Below, piece by piece: positions 8,656 through 17,782 of a stretch of DNA of 64,000 nucleotides. Under the pieces are notes generated by a model. It made no database searches. It saw only the letters and a program-made list of their open reading frames with translations, and was not told where the DNA came from. The translations under genes and the position numbers were made by a program. Each line of letters opens with the position of its first letter. Position 1 is the stretch's first letter. The stretch is from assembly GCF_000813125.1 (NCBI RefSeq), contig NZ_BASE01000005.1, forward strand, positions 1-64,000. Reading direction: 5' to 3'. The DNA comes from Mesobacillus selenatarsenatis SF-1. GTDB taxonomy: Bacteria > Bacillota > Bacilli > Bacillales > Cytobacillaceae.

Positions 8656-8689
8656 CAAAAAAATGCAGCGCAAAGAGTGTCTGCGCTGC
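8656..8689 (-). terminator. Terminator downstream of spoIVFB
   Basis: GCAGCGCA and TGCGCTGC form an 8-bp stem with a 9-base loop. On the - strand it is followed by ATTTTTTTGC. Confidence 0.85.
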
Positions 8690-8704
8690 TTTTATTATCC
8701 TATT

Positions 8705-9571
8705 TTAGAAGGTGTAAAGCAAATCTCCTATTTTCGCCGACAATAACTTCTCACTGAAAAAAGCATGGAGCAATTCATTCTCATCCATAACCATTTCCTT
8801 GCCGTTCTGCTGCTTGACGATGATTGGATGCTTGCAGCCACGCTGGAACTTTTCAAGGACCTGGCCGACCATTTCATTCTCGGTTGCGTTAATTGGCTTA
8901 AGCTCCCTCAAATCCAGCTGTTTCCCATAATGCCTTTCCATTAAAAAGCGCATGAAGATAAAACGCCGCTGCTTCCATTCATAATAAAGTGAAAATGACA
9001 GGAAACCGATGATGACCCAAACATTCAATGTCAACGGTGCGATGATGATTAGGCTCGCCGAAAAAATAACGAGTGAACCTGCTGAAACATACAATGTCCG
9101 CAGATGGGCTTCCTGAAATGATTTGTTCATTGATAACAAAATGAACACCAGCTTGCCTCCATCCAAAGGCCATATCGGGATAAGATTGAACAGGAGAATC
9201 ATCATATTATATTGAATGAACAGCAGATGCCATTTTTCCGGAAAAAACCCTGAAACAAACAGGATATAGGACAGTGCCATCATCCAAACATGCTGCAGCG
9301 GTCCAGCCAGAACAACAATCAACTCTTCGTTTAACGGCCTGTTCCCGTGCTCATCCATCTCAGCCACACCGCCAAAAGGGAGCATGGCAATTTTCTTGAT
9401 TCTCCACGAAAAAAAAGAAGCTGCAGCACCATGTCCCATTTCATGAACAAAAATAATCAGCAGCACCATCATCAGCTCTATAAAATGCGCCGTCGCAACA
9501 GCAAGGGCGATGATCACCCACAACAAGGGATGGATGTGTATTTTTCGCAATAATGCAATGGCTTTATTCAA
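8705..9571 (-). CDS. spoIVFB: Stage IV sporulation intramembrane metalloprotease SpoIVFB
   Basis: A site-2-type zinc protease (288 aa) in the outer forespore membrane, which releases mature sigma-K from pro-sigma-K. HEMGH (H43, E44, H47) and PLDGG (D137) give the metal ligands and catalytic glutamate at the same positions as in B. subtilis. There are about six hydrophobic segments, then a cytosolic CBS-like domain (about 225-288) that binds pro-sigma-K. It overlaps spoIVFA by 8 bp. Confidence 0.95.
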   Translation of the reverse strand: MNKAIALLRKIHIHPLLWVIIALAVATAHFIELMMVLLIIFVHEMGHGAAASFFSWRIKKIAMLPFGGVAEMDEHGNRPLNEELIVVLAGPLQHVWMMALSYILFVSGFFPEKWHLLFIQYNMMILLFNLIPIWPLDGGKLVFILLSMNKSFQEAHLRTLYVSAGSLVIFSASLIIIAPLTLNVWVIIGFLSFSLYYEWKQRRFIFMRFLMERHYGKQLDLRELKPINATENEMVGQVLEKFQRGCKHPIIVKQQNGKEMVMDENELLHAFFSEKLLSAKIGDLLYTF

Positions 9572-10343
9572 ACTTGATCACCTGGACGGGATCTACGAAG
9601 TCATCCCCTTTTTTTATAGCGAAATAAAATGAACCTTTGATTCCATCCGTACTATCCATTGCCGTACCTACTTTCGCTCCTTTAGAAATATACTCATAGA
9701 GGCTCACATCGATCTTATCGAGATTTCCGTACCATGTTTCACTCTTGTCCGCATGCTGCACAATGACCGTCTTACCGAACCCCTCTTTCATGCCGACAAA
9801 GTGGACAAGCCCTTCATCCATGGCTTCCACGCCGGCACCTTTGCCAGTTTCAATCTGAATTCTCTGGCCATTGTCTCCAAAATCTTCAAGGATTTTTCCG
9901 GAAGCAGGGAGTGCATACTGGTTGCCTGGAGTCAAATCCTGTTTGTTTTCTTCATCACCACTTTTTTTGGCAGGAAGCAAAGCCAGCGGTTTGCCAAATT
10001 GGTCTTCATACCAGTCTGAAACGGCAGCAAACTGAAATTCCTGGTCCATCGTTTGCTTCACATATTGCTGGATTGTTTCTGCTTTTTCAGATGGACTCCG
10101 AAAAATGATCGCTACAATCAAAACAAGGCAAGCGGAAGCAAGTACCTTAAAGAGAAACACTTCCTTCTTGAATAGAGGATGGCCGCCTTCCCCTGGACCC
10201 GTGTCATAAGATGGAATCCTGTCAAAACCATGCCGTTCTTCCTCGGTCGAGAAAAAGCGGTTATGGCTCATTTTCTCCATTCTTTCCCGCTCTCTTTTCC
10301 TTTTCATCATCCTTCTGCGTATATCATCAGCTCTCGAGTTCAT
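9564..10343 (-). CDS. spoIVFA: Stage IV sporulation protein SpoIVFA
   Basis: Anchors and inhibits SpoIVFB together with BofA until the SpoIVB signal from the forespore. It is 259 aa: a basic N-terminal part (RRRMMKRKRERERM), one membrane segment near 78-98 (VLASACLVLIVAIIF), then a LytM/M23-like domain (about 155-255) that lacks a full set of metal ligands and is presumably non-catalytic. A terminator and minD lie upstream, so it begins a two-gene unit with spoIVFB. Confidence 0.92.
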   Translation of the reverse strand: MNSRADDIRRRMMKRKRERERMEKMSHNRFFSTEEERHGFDRIPSYDTGPGEGGHPLFKKEVFLFKVLASACLVLIVAIIFRSPSEKAETIQQYVKQTMDQEFQFAAVSDWYEDQFGKPLALLPAKKSGDEENKQDLTPGNQYALPASGKILEDFGDNGQRIQIETGKGAGVEAMDEGLVHFVGMKEGFGKTVIVQHADKSETWYGNLDKIDVSLYEYISKGAKVGTAMDSTDGIKGSFYFAIKKGDDFVDPVQVIKFE

Positions 10344-10440
10344 CTAATCCCCACCATTCCCCTTGTACTCTAAGTTAGTACAAGTCTATGACCTGTCCCA
10401 CAAGAGTATGACAATTTCACTTATTTGAAAGTGAGGATTA

Positions 10441-10486
10441 AATAGAAAAGGCATCTGTCCTCGTATAAACGAGAAGCAGATGCCTT
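10441..10486 (-). terminator. Terminator downstream of minD
   Basis: AAGGCATCTG (10448-10457) pairs with CAGATGCCTT (10477-10486), with an inner CTCGT/ACGAG stem. The - strand continues TTTTCTATTT. Confidence 0.85.
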
Positions 10487-10490
10487 GTAA

Positions 10491-11294
10491 TCAGCGGACT
10501 CCGAAGAACTTCTTAATCTTCGAAAATACGCCTTTATTATCGTTGTCTAATTGCTGCAATGGAACGGACTCACCGAGAATCCTCCTGGCGATGTTCCTGT
10601 ATGCAATTGATGCTTTGCTATTTGGATTCAGTGCGATTGGCTCACCGTGGTTTGATGCTTTGATGACTTCATCATCATCGGCAACAATCCCGATTAAGTC
10701 GATGGAAAGATGTGTCGTGATTTCGTCCACATCAAGCATATCGCCATTTTTCATCATATGGGTGCGGATCCGGTTGATGACAAGTTTTGGTGACTCAACA
10801 TTTTCTTCTTTTTCAAGCAAGCCGATAATCCTGTCAGCATCCCTGACCGCGGATACTTCTGGTGTTGTCACGACAATCGCCTTGTCAGCACCGGCAACAG
10901 CGTTTTTATAGCCTTGCTCGATTCCAGCCGGGCAATCAATCACGATATAATCATAATCCTGCTTTAGCTCATTCACCAATTTTCTCATTTGTTCAGGCTG
11001 GACCGCAGTTTTATCGCTCGTCTGGGCAGCTGGTAGCAAATAAAGGTGGTCATCGAAGCGCTTATCTTTTACAAGTGCCTGATGGATCTTGCATCTTCCT
11101 TCGATTACATCGACAAGATCATATATGATGCGATTTTCAAGCCCCATTACAACGTCAAGGTTACGCAAGCCGATATCTGTATCGACCAGGCAGACTCTTT
11201 TGCCTTGAAGGGCCAAAGCTGTACCAATATTAGCAGAAGTTGTCGTTTTGCCAACTCCGCCTTTTCCGGATGTAACTACTATCGCTTCTCCCAC
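10491..11294 (-). CDS. minD: Septum site-determining ATPase MinD
   Basis: A membrane-associated ATPase that positions MinC to block polar division. The deviant Walker A SGKGGVGKTT is near residue 8, and IVIDCPAGIE holds Walker B. The C-terminal amphipathic membrane-targeting helix (FSKIKKFFGV) is present. I chose GTG at 11292-11294, preceded by GAAGGAGG, so the 267-aa protein starts (V)GEAIVVTSGKGG like its homologues. minC is immediately upstream. Confidence 0.96.
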   Translation of the reverse strand: MGEAIVVTSGKGGVGKTTTSANIGTALALQGKRVCLVDTDIGLRNLDVVMGLENRIIYDLVDVIEGRCKIHQALVKDKRFDDHLYLLPAAQTSDKTAVQPEQMRKLVNELKQDYDYIVIDCPAGIEQGYKNAVAGADKAIVVTTPEVSAVRDADRIIGLLEKEENVESPKLVINRIRTHMMKNGDMLDVDEITTHLSIDLIGIVADDDEVIKASNHGEPIALNPNSKASIAYRNIARRILGESVPLQQLDNDNKGVFSKIKKFFGVR

Positions 11295-11295
11295 T

Positions 11296-11976
11296 TTAGA
11301 GGCCTCCTTCAAATCTAGTTAAACTAGGTCTTTTCTTCATTAAAACTTGCAATCTATCAACAACAATCTGTTGATTGTCAGATATGTAAGCACATTCCAT
11401 CACGCGGTTGTCGTCTTCAGGGACATGGTCTGGGGCCCGGTTGATGCAATCACTGATTCTGAGCTGTGAGGGCTTCATGACAGAGGCAGCAATGACCGCT
11501 TCGTTATTCCCTTCCGTACCAGCATGCGCAACCCCTTTCAAGGCACCCATGATAAAAATATTCCCTGTTGCCTTCACCGTTCCTCCAGGGTTGACATCTC
11601 CAATGAGCAGCAAATCCCCTGTTATCTCAAGAACCTGGCCTGAACGGATCACTTTGGCAACAGGTACGATTTCTGTTTCCTGACGAAGCCTCTCAGCTTC
11701 CTGCCTGGTGATCACATTCGTCTCAAGGTCCTCAACGATTAAGTTTCTCTTCTGACGGATCAGGTCTTTCAGCTCTTCCTCTTGAGCCTTCGTAAGGTAC
11801 CTATTTCCTACCTTCACCTTAACCGAAAGCAGCTGCTGCTCCTCCTGAACACGAGTTGAATTCGAAAGCTTCCGATCGAGCTCCTTCTTCAATTCATCAT
11901 AGGAGCAAGTATCGTCCAAATGGAGCGTAAGTCCATCTTTTGTACCTTTTATTGTCACATTTTGTGATTTCTTCAT
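11296..11976 (-). CDS. minC: Septum formation inhibitor MinC
   Basis: A 226-aa FtsZ-polymerisation inhibitor. The N-terminal domain (1-100) starts [15 protein letters not shown]. The C-terminal beta-helix (about 115-215) has the repeated glycine pattern [13 protein letters not shown] and [16 protein letters not shown], for MinD binding and dimerisation. The ATG follows GAGGTG. The 374-bp gap upstream to mreD holds a repeat whose tip starts about 20 bp from this start codon. Confidence 0.95.
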   Translation of the reverse strand: MKKSQNVTIKGTKDGLTLHLDDTCSYDELKKELDRKLSNSTRVQEEQQLLSVKVKVGNRYLTKAQEEELKDLIRQKRNLIVEDLETNVITRQEAERLRQETEIVPVAKVIRSGQVLEITGDLLLIGDVNPGGTVKATGNIFIMGALKGVAHAGTEGNNEAVIAASVMKPSQLRISDCINRAPDHVPEDDNRVMECAYISDNQQIVVDRLQVLMKKRPSLTRFEGGL

Positions 11977-11995
11977 ACTGGATGTTCACCTCATA

Positions 11996-12190
11996 AGAAA
12001 AGCGCTAGCGCCTTGGTCAGCCTCGACAGGCATGAAACGTCCTGTGAGGAAGCAATTCCACAGCCTGTCAAGTACCCCGAATAAACTCCCCTTGTTGCAA
12101 AGCGACCAGGCCTAATCCCTGGGTGCAGCCTGCCTCCTCGAAAGGTCTTCTTTAGAAGTCCCATGACCAGAGGATCAGGAACGGGGGCTG
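11996..12190 (+). repeat. Degenerate GCGC-type palindromic element in the mreD-minC gap
   Basis: The left end GAAAAGCGCTAGCGCCTTG then TCAGCCTCGACA closely matches the left end of the element at 35361-35484. The interior (with CGACAGGC and GCCTGTCAAG) is different and no clear right end is seen. The remainder of the 11977-12350 gap holds GACCTTTC/GAAAGGTC-type short hairpins but no gene. Any separate minC promoter must lie in or beyond this element. Confidence 0.55.
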
Positions 12191-12350
12191 AAAAGTCTGT
12201 TTTATTTCACCTAAAAGGAATTCGACAAGCTTCCCTCAGATTCCTTTATTTGAATAGGCGTGGTCAATAATTCCCTTACTTCGCTACTTCATTGGAATCA
12301 AAAAATAATATCTGCTTTTTCGGAGTGCCTCCCAAAATACAACAAGATAA

Positions 12351-12866
12351 TCAGTCTTTAAGTCTGTCTGCAGCATTCTCAAACTGTTTTTTAAATGGAT
12401 AGGCAGCCAAGATGATAAAAGCAAGATTTAAAATCAGCGTCGGGACTAGTCTTATTTTAACATAGGTCGAAAAGTCCAGGTCAGTAATTTTTATCAACAG
12501 CATCAACTCGTAGACTCCTACCTCCAAAAGCGCAATGCCAAGAATCGATAGGATTGAAACGATCAAAATATTTGTCTGAAGGATCCTCATCATATTTGCG
12601 AACAAATAGGCGATGAACGGGAACATGAATAGATAAATTCCGATGATTTCTGTGTAGATGACATCAAAAAGCAGTCCAAAGATAATGCCATAAAGAATTC
12701 CATGTTTTGGGCTCAGGTAAGCCGTCAAAAATAAGATTCCTGCCATGAGGAAATGCGGAACTAGTATCCGGTCACTGTTGAATAATTCTGCAGGCAGAAG
12801 TTCGACAAACAAACTTTCCAGGATGAATAACAAGGCGAAAAGTGCCGGGAGCAGGAAACGGATCAA
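12351..12866 (-). CDS. mreD: Rod shape-determining protein MreD
   Basis: A 171-aa integral membrane protein of the elongasome with about five hydrophobic helices. It includes LFVELLP near the start and the segment LFGLLFDVIYTEIIG, a family signature. It overlaps mreC by 4 bp (ATGA-type coupling) and is the last gene of mreB-mreC-mreD. Confidence 0.93.
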   Translation of the reverse strand: MIRFLLPALFALLFILESLFVELLPAELFNSDRILVPHFLMAGILFLTAYLSPKHGILYGIIFGLLFDVIYTEIIGIYLFMFPFIAYLFANMMRILQTNILIVSILSILGIALLEVGVYELMLLIKITDLDFSTYVKIRLVPTLILNLAFIILAAYPFKKQFENAADRLKD

Positions 12867-13753
12867 TTGCCTTCCTCCTCACCTTCACTATCTTCCAAGC
12901 TTTCTTCAAGGTCCACTGAGACCATTGATTTCTTGACAACCATGACATGTTCCAAATCATAAAGATTTGCTTCTGGCTTAATATATGCCGTTTGATTCAG
13001 GCCAAATTGATCCGGGACAACTTTGACAACCTTGCCGATTGGAAGGTCTTTCGGGAAGATTCCCCCCATACCAGTCGTGACGACATTTTGTCCTTTTTCA
13101 ATTTCCGCATCGTACGGCAGCCCTTTTAACAAAAGAAGCTCTTTCTTCTTGTCATACCCTTCGATTGTTCCGTAAAGCGGCTTTTCTGCCTGGAGAATCG
13201 CAGAAATTCTGTTGGTCGGGTCAATGGAACTGATCAGCTGCACGGTTGCCGAAAATGGTGTCGTGCTCTTAACCTTGCCAATTAATCCTTTTGCAGTGAT
13301 AACGGCCATGTTTTTTTCAACGCCATTAGAAGCACCTTTATTGATGATAATCAGTTCATTCCAGCGTTCAGGACTTCTTGCAATCCTCACTGCCTGGATT
13401 GGTTCATAGTCTGCTAGTGATTCTTTCTTATCTAAAATTTCCTGAAGCTCCTCGTTTTCTTTTTCAAGGGAGTATACTTTCGCTTCAAGGCGGGCCATAT
13501 CATCAACGCGTTTCTTCAACTCTTTGTTTTCCTGATATGTATTTTGCAAGTCTTGAAGGTTTTCGATTAAACCAGCAATATAATTCGCAGGCCTTGAGAC
13601 AACGGATTGCACCCAGCTTGTAGAGTCTTTGACAAACTGCTCGGGCCATGTCAATTCTTCTCTTTCCCTTAAAGAAAATCCAATCAATGCCACGAGGACT
13701 ATAATGCTCACAAGCAGCATTATCAGGCGTTTATTAAAGAAAAACTGTGGCAT
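12863..13753 (-). CDS. mreC: Rod shape-determining protein MreC
   Basis: A 296-aa bitopic elongasome protein. One N-terminal membrane segment (about 9-27) is followed by a coiled coil (about 65-115, ENKELKKRVDDMARLEAKVY) and an extracytoplasmic beta-barrel domain (about 120-275) with GMGGIFPKDLPIGKV. An acidic tail (EESLEDSEGEEE) ends the protein. The ATG follows GAGGTGTAAATC. It is translationally coupled to mreD. Confidence 0.95.
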   Translation of the reverse strand: MPQFFFNKRLIMLLVSIIVLVALIGFSLREREELTWPEQFVKDSTSWVQSVVSRPANYIAGLIENLQDLQNTYQENKELKKRVDDMARLEAKVYSLEKENEELQEILDKKESLADYEPIQAVRIARSPERWNELIIINKGASNGVEKNMAVITAKGLIGKVKSTTPFSATVQLISSIDPTNRISAILQAEKPLYGTIEGYDKKKELLLLKGLPYDAEIEKGQNVVTTGMGGIFPKDLPIGKVVKVVPDQFGLNQTAYIKPEANLYDLEHVMVVKKSMVSVDLEESLEDSEGEEEGN

Positions 13754-13787
13754 GATTTACACCTCTAATCTAAAAAAATGGATTACA

Positions 13788-13829
13788 GAAGAGGAGGGAA
13801 GTGGATTCCCCCCGCTTCCCTTCTTCTTC
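13788..13829. terminator. Hairpin between mreB and mreC
   Basis: GAAGAGGAGGGAAG pairs with CTTCCCTTCTTCTTC around a C-rich loop directly after the mreB stop. On the - strand a T run comes only about nine bases later, so it may attenuate or process the mRNA rather than fully terminate. Confidence 0.45.
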
Positions 13830-14852
13830 TTACCTGGATTCTTTTGCTTTGTTCTTGAATAAATCGATATGATCCAAGGCCTTGCCTGTACCAATTGCAA
13901 CACAGTCAAGTGGGTCTTCGGCAATCAAGACCGGCATTTTTGTTTCTTCACTGATGACCTTGTCCAAATTACGAAGCAACGCACCTCCGCCTGTAAGGAC
14001 AATTCCACGGTCCATGATATCTGAAGCAAGTTCCGGCGGTGTTTTTTCAAGCGTCAGCTTAACAGCATCAACAATGGCGTATACTGTGTCACGCAGCGCT
14101 TTAGCAATTTCTTCAGCCGTAATTTCAATTGTCTTAGGCAATCCTGTCAACAAGTCACGACCGCGGATTTCCATATTTTCAATCCCATCGGCATCTCCTG
14201 CTGAACCAACTTCCATTTTAATCGCTTCAGCTGTTCTCTCACCGATCATCAGGTTGTAAGTTTTACGGATATAATTGATGATTGCGCCATCCATCTCATC
14301 ACCAGCAATGCGGACAGATTGAGATGTCACGATTCCGCCAAGAGAAATGATTGCGACTTCTGTCGTACCGCCGCCAATGTCGACAACCATGCTGCCCGTT
14401 GGCTCCCATACAGGAAGGTTTGCTCCGATTGCTGCTGCAAACGGTTCCTCAATCGTAAAGGCATCTCTTGCGCCTGCCTGGCGAGTTGCGTCAATAACAG
14501 CGCGTTCCTCAACAGCTGTTATTCCAGAAGGAACACATACCATTACATACGGCTTGCCGGCAAACCAGCCTTTATTCTTCGTTGCCTGTTTGATATAGTA
14601 TTTCATCATTGAGGCTGTAGTCTCATAATCAGCAATGACGCCATCCTTCATTGGCCTTAATGCGACGACATTACCTGGCGTACGGCCTATCATATTTTTC
14701 GCATCATTACCGACAGCAACGATATTTTTCGTATCCGTCTGAAGCGCCACAACGGACGGCTCTCGTAAAACAATTCCTTTTCCTTTAACATAAACAAGTG
14801 TATTAGCAGTACCAAGGTCGATTCCTAGGTCTCTTGTTCCAATCCCAAACAT
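13830..14852 (-). CDS. mreB: Rod shape-determining actin homologue MreB
   Basis: An actin-like ATPase that organises lateral wall synthesis (340 aa). The phosphate loops [11 protein letters not shown] and [13 protein letters not shown] and the adenosine motif [11 protein letters not shown] are present. I set the start at ATG 14850-14852 ([10 protein letters not shown]), preceded by AAAGGGAG; a longer frame to 14900 adds unrelated residues. The 160-bp gap to radC presumably has the mre promoter. Confidence 0.96.
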   Translation of the reverse strand: MFGIGTRDLGIDLGTANTLVYVKGKGIVLREPSVVALQTDTKNIVAVGNDAKNMIGRTPGNVVALRPMKDGVIADYETTASMMKYYIKQATKNKGWFAGKPYVMVCVPSGITAVEERAVIDATRQAGARDAFTIEEPFAAAIGANLPVWEPTGSMVVDIGGGTTEVAIISLGGIVTSQSVRIAGDEMDGAIINYIRKTYNLMIGERTAEAIKMEVGSAGDADGIENMEIRGRDLLTGLPKTIEITAEEIAKALRDTVYAIVDAVKLTLEKTPPELASDIMDRGIVLTGGGALLRNLDKVISEETKMPVLIAEDPLDCVAIGTGKALDHIDLFKNKAKESR

Positions 14853-15012
14853 ATTTGTATCTCCCTTTCTTAACAAAAAATGCAATAAAAGAACAGGCAA
14901 TCTATAACAAAATTAGTTGAATGTTCATAGGCAGATTTCCTGACAAAATTTTAACTTTGTCCGCAAAAATCATAAATTATATTATATCGCAACGTCAATC
15001 AAAATCCTAGTA

Positions 15013-15702
15013 TCATACATACCCTTTTTCCTTCAAACTAACATATTTATTTTCCCCAATGATCAAATGATCTAACAATTCGATTCCGACAACTTTCCCA
15101 GACTCAGCAAGTCTTTTCGTCACTTCTATATCCTCCCTGCTAGGGGTTGGATCACCGGATGGATGATTGTGGACGCAAATGACAGACGCTGCCGACCGGC
15201 GTACCGCTTCTTTATATACCTCTCTCGGGTGGACAATGGAAGCGTTCAGGCTGCCGATAAATATCGTCTGCCTGTGGATCACCTGATTTTTCGTATTCAA
15301 GTATAGGCAGACAAAATGCTCCTGTGTCAGGAAGCGCATATCATTCATTAAATATTTCGCACCGTCTTCCGGTGAGCGAATCACATAACGTTCATCAAGG
15401 GTATGGTTGGCGATGCGCCTGCCGATTTCAACTGCCGCGAGGACATGGATCGCTTTTGCTTTACCGATTCCTTTTATTTGGGTTAACTCTTCCAGTGTAG
15501 CATCTTTTAGAAGGCGGAGACCCTCAAACTGGGCAAGCATTCGGTTTGCAAGCTGGAGGACTGATTCCTCCCGTGAGCCTGTACCAAGCAACAAGGCAAG
15601 CAATTCATGATTGGAGAGGCTTTGGGGGCCATTCTGGACAAATCGCTCCCGCGGCCGCTCATTTTGCGGATAATCTCTAATCATTAATGAATTTGTAGAC
15701 AA
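15013..15702 (-). CDS. radC: RadC/JAB-domain protein
   Basis: 229 aa. An N-terminal helix-hairpin-helix region (about 40-100; LTQIKGIGKAKA) is followed by a JAB/MPN metalloprotease-like domain (about 105-228) with HNHPSGDPTPSREDI, an intact HxHPSGx(7)D metal site. The original link of radC to DNA repair has been withdrawn, and the function is unknown. The start is TTG (15700-15702) behind GGGAGG. It lies between mreB and maf as in B. subtilis. Confidence 0.93.
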   Translation of the reverse strand: MSTNSLMIRDYPQNERPRERFVQNGPQSLSNHELLALLLGTGSREESVLQLANRMLAQFEGLRLLKDATLEELTQIKGIGKAKAIHVLAAVEIGRRIANHTLDERYVIRSPEDGAKYLMNDMRFLTQEHFVCLYLNTKNQVIHRQTIFIGSLNASIVHPREVYKEAVRRSAASVICVHNHPSGDPTPSREDIEVTKRLAESGKVVGIELLDHLIIGENKYVSLKEKGYV

Positions 15703-15767
15703 TAGGTTTTCCTCCCAGTCATTGATTATGACGAGGGAAGTGTAGAAGAAGTTTCTGTGGCATTCTT

Positions 15768-16340
15768 TTAATAAGGAAGGTTGTAACCGATTTTTCTTAA
15801 CTCCCTGATCAACTTGGATACAGGCAGTCCAACAACTGTGTAATAATCCCCACTGATTTCTTTGACAAGCATGCTGCCGAATCCCTGGATCCCATAGCTC
15901 CCTGCCTTATCGAATGGTTCACCGCTCTTTATATAGGTGTCGATTTCTTCATCTGACAAATCCCAGAACGTCACATCTGTTTTTTCATAGAAACGCGTTT
16001 CCTTCTCAGGGGAGATGATCGATACTCCTGTGTAAACTGAATGGGTGTTTCCAGACAGCTTTTTGAGCATCTGTAAGGCTTCTTTTCCGCTCTCAGGCTT
16101 CCCAAGGATTGCTCCATCATGGACCACGACAGTATCTGAGCCAATCACGAAACAATCAGGATAATCTTGAGCCACAGTTCCCGATTTTCTGGAAGCAAGC
16201 TCCATAACCACTTCAGCAGGGCTGAGGGACTCACTGAAACTTTCGTCTGCATCACTGCTCGAGATTTCGAATTTCAAGCGGAGGTTTTCAAGAAGTTCTT
16301 TTCGCCGTGGAGAAGAAGAGGCTAAAATGAGGCGTTGCAT
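15768..16340 (-). CDS. maf: Maf-family nucleoside triphosphate pyrophosphatase
   Basis: A 190-aa pyrophosphatase that hydrolyses dTTP/UTP and modified nucleotides; in B. subtilis it affects septation. It begins MQRLILASSSPRRKELL, with the phosphate-binding SSSPRR motif, and later has VIGSDTVV and the DKAGSYGIQG segment. ATG at 16338-16340 follows AAAGGTGAT; the frame to 16415 adds unrelated residues. Confidence 0.94.
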   Translation of the reverse strand: MQRLILASSSPRRKELLENLRLKFEISSSDADESFSESLSPAEVVMELASRKSGTVAQDYPDCFVIGSDTVVVHDGAILGKPESGKEALQMLKKLSGNTHSVYTGVSIISPEKETRFYEKTDVTFWDLSDEEIDTYIKSGEPFDKAGSYGIQGFGSMLVKEISGDYYTVVGLPVSKLIRELRKIGYNLPY

Positions 16341-16435
16341 AAAATCACCTTTCTTTTCTTTTTGCATCAAAGGGAGATACAAGCTAATACTATCAAAGTT
16401 CACCATTTCAAACAATCTAAAGTCCTTATTCTGGC

Positions 16436-16474
16436 AAAAAAAATCAGAGCCTGGCGCATTTTGCCGAAGGCTCT
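16436..16474 (-). terminator. Terminator downstream of spoIIB
   Basis: AGAGCCT (16446-16452) pairs with AGGCTCT (16468-16474). The - strand continues GATTTTTTTTGCC. Confidence 0.85.
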
Positions 16475-16542
16475 GTTAATTTGTACAATTTTCCGGGAAA
16501 TATTCTTTCTCCATCCCGCCAAGAAATGATTGCCGGCAGAGA

Positions 16543-17664
16543 TTACTTGCCAATGGATTGATAGGCTGACAGGAATGCCAGAAGGCTTATCTCCATTTCC
16601 GCCAGCTGGTTGGCATCCTTACTTTTTTGATAGTTTATAAAAGCGGCACCCGCCCTCTCCATGCTTGCCTTAGCCTTCAGGACGGTTTTATCCTTTACAC
16701 TCTTGTCTTCAATCTTGCTGATCATGTTCTGGTATTTTTCTGCTTTCTGGACTTCCTCTGGTCCAGCTGCTGCTCCGCTCATCAGGATAGAATGGATTTC
16801 GGGTGCCTGCTTGAGGAATTCAGATTCAGCTGCTGTTAAGCCGGCTGCCGTCCCACCTGCAATCTCGAATGGTTTTGCGAACACCTCAACACCTTTGGCC
16901 TTCAGTGCCTCTGCCTGTTGTTTCGCAGCCTCAATGCTTCCCGCAGTTCCTAAATAGACGGCAAACTGTCCATTTACAGGAAATAACTCAGCTGTAACTC
17001 CCTGGCCAGCCAGAAGATTCACCCTTTCCTTGGCAGCAGCCTCTGTTGTGAAGACACCATTCTGGACGACAAAGGTCGGGATCGATGTTAACTCAATTGA
17101 CTCCTTCCCGCCTGCCGGTTTCTCTTCTGCTTGCCCTGGTGTTGGCTGAGCCACTGCTGGTGCAGCCGTATCAGGTTCTGATGGCAAGAATTTAAGGAAT
17201 GTCACTCCAAATGCTGTCCCGAGCAAAACGGCAAAAAGGACATTCATAATAATAGTCGTATAAAGACGATTGTTCTTTTTAGACTTAGTATTCCAAACCG
17301 AAATGCCTATGCTTTTCTTTTTCGGCTTTTTTTCTTGCTTCGGAGCGATTTTGTATTCTTTGATAATTTCTTCTTCGACAGGATCAGGCAAGATCCAGTC
17401 AAAGCTTTCCTCGGTATGTTCCTGGGCTGCCGCTGTTTCATTCAACACAGCATCATTGTCCAGCGAATACACCTTGCTTCGGTCTTTGGGAACCTCGGTG
17501 ATTTGGTAACTGTTGCTTTTTTCTTTATAATATTTAGGTTTTTCAAAGGGTTCTTCTTGTTTTGGTTTCTTTTTGCTGCCATTATCCTGCATTTTTTTGT
17601 CTGCGTGTACCGGACGGTCCTTGCCATTAATCTTGATAGTGATCGTCTTTCCTTGCTTGTCCAA
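16543..17664 (-). CDS. spoIIB: SpoIIB-like sporulation protein with SPOR domain
   Basis: A 373-aa bitopic protein. A charged cytosolic N-terminal part (1-135) starts with TITIKINGKDRPVH, a membrane segment lies at about 137-158 (TIIMNVLFAVLLGTAFG), then a proline/alanine-rich linker and a SPOR peptidoglycan-binding domain (about 195-270; FVVQNGVFTTEAAAKERV). In B. subtilis SpoIIB localises to the division septum and helps engulfment. The TTG start (17662-17664) follows GGGGGAGG. It sits between maf and the pilus locus, as spoIIB does between maf and comC in B. subtilis. Confidence 0.88.
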   Translation of the reverse strand: MDKQGKTITIKINGKDRPVHADKKMQDNGSKKKPKQEEPFEKPKYYKEKSNSYQITEVPKDRSKVYSLDNDAVLNETAAAQEHTEESFDWILPDPVEEEIIKEYKIAPKQEKKPKKKSIGISVWNTKSKKNNRLYTTIIMNVLFAVLLGTAFGVTFLKFLPSEPDTAAPAVAQPTPGQAEEKPAGGKESIELTSIPTFVVQNGVFTTEAAAKERVNLLAGQGVTAELFPVNGQFAVYLGTAGSIEAAKQQAEALKAKGVEVFAKPFEIAGGTAAGLTAAESEFLKQAPEIHSILMSGAAAGPEEVQKAEKYQNMISKIEDKSVKDKTVLKAKASMERAGAAFINYQKSKDANQLAEMEISLLAFLSAYQSIGK

Positions 17665-17717
17665 TGCTTGTACCTCCCCCTGTCCGTTCCTATTTTGCTC
17701 AATCCTATCATAGTGGC

Positions 17718-17750
17718 AAAAAAAAATAACAAGACTTTTGTCGTCTTGTT
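17718..17750 (-). terminator. Terminator of the pilus operon
   Basis: AACAAGAC (17728-17735) pairs with GTCTTGTT (17743-17750). The - strand continues ATTTTTTTTTTGCC. It follows pilO and closes the - strand pilus operon. Confidence 0.9.
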
Positions 17751-17782
17751 ATAGAATGCTTTCGTCAATTTTTTTAGTAGAT

